From: an uncultured Alphaproteobacteria bacterium
GTDB lineage: Bacteria > Pseudomonadota > Alphaproteobacteria > Rs-D84
DNA: 8,562 nucleotides
Direction of reading: 5' to 3'
NCBI GenBank assembly: GCA_904502245.1
Contig: CAJGDN010000037.1
Coordinates: 1-8,562, forward strand
Shown here: piece by piece, positions 6,601 through 8,562 of the stretch
Layout: every line of letters starts with the position of its first letter
How positions within the stretch are numbered: position 1 is the stretch's first letter
Translations under genes and position numbers: made by a program
The notes under the pieces: model-generated
Told to the model about the DNA's origin: nothing
Databases searched by the model: none
What the model saw: the letters and a program-made list of their open reading frames with translations, nothing else

Positions 6601-8181
6601 ATGAATATGTATCAATTACTGGAACGTACCGCGCAGACATATCCAGATAATTTATATCTGGTGCGTGAAGGCGTTGCATATAAAGATTTTATTAACCTGG
6701 TTAAGGCACGTGCTGCATCATTAGACAAGGCTGGTGTCAAGAAGGGAGATGTGGTTGCAATTTTGTCACACAATATTCCAGAATTCCCAATAACACTGTT
6801 TGCAATTTGGTATCTGGGTGGAACGGTATTGTTGCTGGATACAAATTTGACGCCATTTGAATATGACAATATGGCGGAAATCACAAAGTGTAAAATGGTG
6901 TGCGCAGAAAAGTCTTTTGTGTACAAGACAGATAAATTTGAATTCTATGATATCACAAAAAAAGATGGCAAGGTTAATCCTGATTTAAAACCAGCAGCGG
7001 TTGAATCACTGGATATTGCTACAATGTCATTTACATCGGGTTCAACAGGTGTGCCAAAGGTTGTGCCATTAACACATTTTAATATTGTTGAATGTGCAAA
7101 TTCGTTGGAATCGATGGCAGAATGGATAAAACCTGGTGATGTTTTGTATGGTTTCTTGCCGATGTATCATGTGTTTGGTTTTGCTGTTGAAGTTTTGGCG
7201 ACTGTTCATTATGGGGCAGGCGTGTTGCTGCAACCAACAGTTAATCCAAAAGAAATTATGGCAGACTTTAAAAAGTTCCGTCCACAGGTTATTCCGGCGG
7301 TGCCACGTTTGTGGGAAGTGTTCCGTAACAAAATTATTGATAATGTCAAGGCCCAGAAGAAATGGGGGTTGGTATCATTTGTTTTGAAATATGGAAAAAT
7401 GCTGGAAAAAATTGGACTGGGCGGTTTGTTAAAGAAGGTTCAGAAACCGATTCTGGATGTGTTTGGTGGACGTGCACGTTTGTTAATTGCTGGTGGGGCT
7501 GCGACTAAGCCAGAGGTTGAAACATTCTATGAACGTTTGGGATTGACATTTATTCAAGGGTATGGTTTGACAGAAACTGTTGGGCCAATCTGTATTTCAA
7601 AACCAACCAAGAAACGTTTCCCATTTGCATTTGGTGCTCCAACGGTTAATAACGAATGTGAAATTCGTGATAAAAACGAAGAAGGCGTTGGTGTTCTGTG
7701 GTTGCGTGGTCATCAGGTGTTCGGTGGATATCTGAATAACGAAGCGGCGAATGCAGAAATCTTTGATGAACGTGGTTTCTTTAATACAGGGGATTTAGTT
7801 ACCATGGATAAAAACGGTGAATTGCATTTTGCAGGTCGCAAAAAGCAGGTTATCGTTCTGGACAGTGGTAAGAATGTATATCCAGATGAACTGGAAGGAA
7901 TGTTTATCACAATCCCAGGTGTTAAGAATGTTGCTGTGTTCGAACACAAGGTAAAGGATAAAACCGTTACATATGGTGTGTTCAGTGTTGAACCCGGTAT
8001 GACAATTGAAAAATTAGGGGCGGAAATCGCCGCAGCAAATAAAAAGGTTGCTAGCTATAAATGGGTAACTCACTTTGCTATGACGACGGAAGATTTACCA
8101 CTGACCAGCACGCAAAAGGTTAAACACCATGTGGTGCGTCAGAATCTGATTGAGGGTAAGTATCCAGATCGTCACGAGTAA
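6601..8181 (+). CDS. Long-chain acyl-CoA synthetase-like AMP-dependent ligase
   Basis: ANL-superfamily adenylating enzyme, most like long-chain fatty-acid CoA ligases, which activate fatty acids with ATP and then load them onto CoA. The 526-residue protein carries the P-loop TSGSTGVPK (145-153), LPMYHVFG (186-193), PAVPRLWEVFRNKI (232-245), AGGAA (297-301), GYGLTET (320-326), NTGD (395-398) and the hinge GRKKQVIVLDSGKNVYPDE (412-430). Lys506 in LTSTQKVKHH is the expected catalytic lysine of the mobile C-terminal domain. All signatures needed for activity are present. The exact acyl substrate cannot be read from sequence, and an acyl-ACP synthetase role is possible. No signal peptide or clear membrane segment is seen. 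The ATG at 6601 has AAGGA 10 nt upstream; an in-frame ATG at 6607 is a near alternative, and a frame from 6550 would cross the promoter. It appears to be a single-gene transcript ending at the 60-bp hairpin. Confidence 0.92.
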   Translation: MNMYQLLERTAQTYPDNLYLVREGVAYKDFINLVKARAASLDKAGVKKGDVVAILSHNIPEFPITLFAIWYLGGTVLLLDTNLTPFEYDNMAEITKCKMVCAEKSFVYKTDKFEFYDITKKDGKVNPDLKPAAVESLDIATMSFTSGSTGVPKVVPLTHFNIVECANSLESMAEWIKPGDVLYGFLPMYHVFGFAVEVLATVHYGAGVLLQPTVNPKEIMADFKKFRPQVIPAVPRLWEVFRNKIIDNVKAQKKWGLVSFVLKYGKMLEKIGLGGLLKKVQKPILDVFGGRARLLIAGGAATKPEVETFYERLGLTFIQGYGLTETVGPICISKPTKKRFPFAFGAPTVNNECEIRDKNEEGVGVLWLRGHQVFGGYLNNEAANAEIFDERGFFNTGDLVTMDKNGELHFAGRKKQVIVLDSGKNVYPDELEGMFITIPGVKNVAVFEHKVKDKTVTYGVFSVEPGMTIEKLGAEIAAANKKVASYKWVTHFAMTTEDLPLTSTQKVKHHVVRQNLIEGKYPDRHE

Positions 8182-8202
8182 AATTAAATATAATAAGTCA
8201 TC

Positions 8203-8262
8203 TAAAAGCAAATCGGGAATCTCATGTAGCGTTTGTACACTACGATTCCCGATTTGCTTTTA
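8203..8262 (+). repeat. 60-bp hairpin element, copy 2 (variable 19-bp arms, conserved core)
   Basis: Left arm TAAAAGCAAATCGGGAATC (8203-8221) and right arm GATTCCCGATTTGCTTTTA (8244-8262) are perfect reverse complements. The 22-nt core (8222-8243) matches copy 1 at 21 positions; the only change is T8233 in place of C5688, in the predicted apical loop. The arms agree with those of copy 1 at only about 6 of 19 positions, which is near chance. The total length is again exactly 60 bp. It starts 21 nt after the ligase stop and ends 42 nt before the mnmE stop. TTTT at the end of the right arm, and the same on the other strand, make a bidirectional terminator role plausible. Confidence 0.9.
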
Positions 8263-8304
8263 TCTAAATCATTCTATTTAATTTTTTCTCATTATTATGG
8301 GGAT

Positions 8305-8562
8305 TTATTTGCCAAGGCATAATTGTCCGAATGTTTTGTCTAATACTTCGGTTGCAGTGATTGTGCCAAGTATTTTGCCAATGGCATCTGCCGCGCGGCG
8401 TGTGTGTTCGGCAAATATATCATAATTTTCATTTGCGTTTAACGCTTGTTCAAGTTCATTACATGCAGATTCCAATAATGCTTTGGTTCGGGCATTGATG
8501 GTTAGTCCGCTTTCTGTACCGTCCATTATTTCATGAATTTTTGCACGTAATGTATCTAATAA
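8305..8562 (-). CDS. mnmE: tRNA modification GTPase MnmE, C-terminal 85 residues (cut by the window edge)
   Basis: C-terminal end of MnmE, which with MnmG installs the cmnm5 group on the wobble uridine of certain tRNAs. The frame stays open to the window edge, so the Met at 8526 is internal and not the start. Visible are the helical-domain segments LTINARTKALLE and LEQAL, then EHTRRAADAIGKILGTITATEVLD and the terminal LCLGK. The last of these is the family's C-(I/L/V)-G-K ending, which contains the conserved cysteine. The GTPase domain lies outside the window. Its downstream neighbour here is the convergent acyl-CoA ligase gene, so mnmG does not directly follow as it does in many alphaproteobacteria. 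Confidence 0.93.
   Translation of the reverse strand, partial: LLDTLRAKIHEIMDGTESGLTINARTKALLESACNELEQALNANENYDIFAEHTRRAADAIGKILGTITATEVLDKTFGQLCLGK

Noticed and set aside
6531..6602. Longer start for xthA at 6602, and a longer start for the ligase at 6550
   Set aside because: Both extensions run through the intergenic promoters and add residues before well-kept family N termini that have their own ribosome-binding sites.
5658..8262. CRISPR array or integron attC interpretation of the two repeated cores
   Set aside because: Only two copies, about 2.5 kb apart with genes between. A CRISPR array needs tandem spacing. attC sites keep their outer core sites and vary in the loop, which is the reverse of what is seen.
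8203..8262. dif, parS or DNA-uptake-sequence interpretation of the core
   Set aside because: The core does not match the dif or parS sequences I know, and known uptake words sit in terminator stems rather than as an asymmetric apical core. Only a genome-wide count could reopen this.
8305..8526. A complete small gene of 73 residues beginning at 8526
   Set aside because: The frame continues open to the window edge and the residues match the C terminus of MnmE, so the Met is internal.

Overview
The window is a gene-dense bacterial chromosome segment, moderately AT-rich by eye. Proline is written mostly as CCA and leucine mostly as TTG or TTA throughout, so nothing looks recently acquired. AddB has the alphaproteobacterial form: an N-terminal LPSRRA motif, a GLNDG block and a C-terminal DIKTG nuclease core. 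The penicillin-binding-protein-activator-like lipoprotein also resembles alphaproteobacterial members. I infer an uncultured, probably host-associated alphaproteobacterium; genus cannot be told from the sequence.

Layout, left to right. A tRNA-Tyr cut at its 5' end (1-84) is followed by an intrinsic terminator (87-124). That terminator also closes the convergent lipoprotein gene (148-1752, minus). The lipoprotein gene is divergent from a tightly coupled plus-strand run: rsmI (1801-2601), engB (2594-3148) and addB (3135-5639), with overlapping ends and a TTG start for addB. Between addB and the convergent xthA (5760-6530, minus) lies a 60-bp hairpin element. xthA and an acyl-CoA ligase gene (6601-8181, plus) diverge from overlapping promoters that almost share one -10 box. 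A second 60-bp hairpin (8203-8262) separates the ligase from the 3' end of mnmE (8305-8562, minus, cut by the window edge).

Functionally the window is housekeeping: translation (tRNA-Tyr, rRNA 2'-O-methylation by RsmI, 50S assembly by EngB, wobble-uridine modification by MnmE), DNA repair (AddB, exonuclease III), envelope growth (lipoprotein) and fatty-acid activation.

The most unusual signal is not a gene. The two 60-bp hairpins share an almost identical asymmetric 22-nt core in the same orientation. Each core is enclosed by perfectly complementary 19-bp arms whose sequences are unrelated between the copies. Both lie about 20 nt after a plus-strand stop codon and exactly 42 nt from the stop codon of the convergent gene. 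This looks like a structured repeat family with a fixed apical core and variable, compensated arms. I do not recognise it as a named family.
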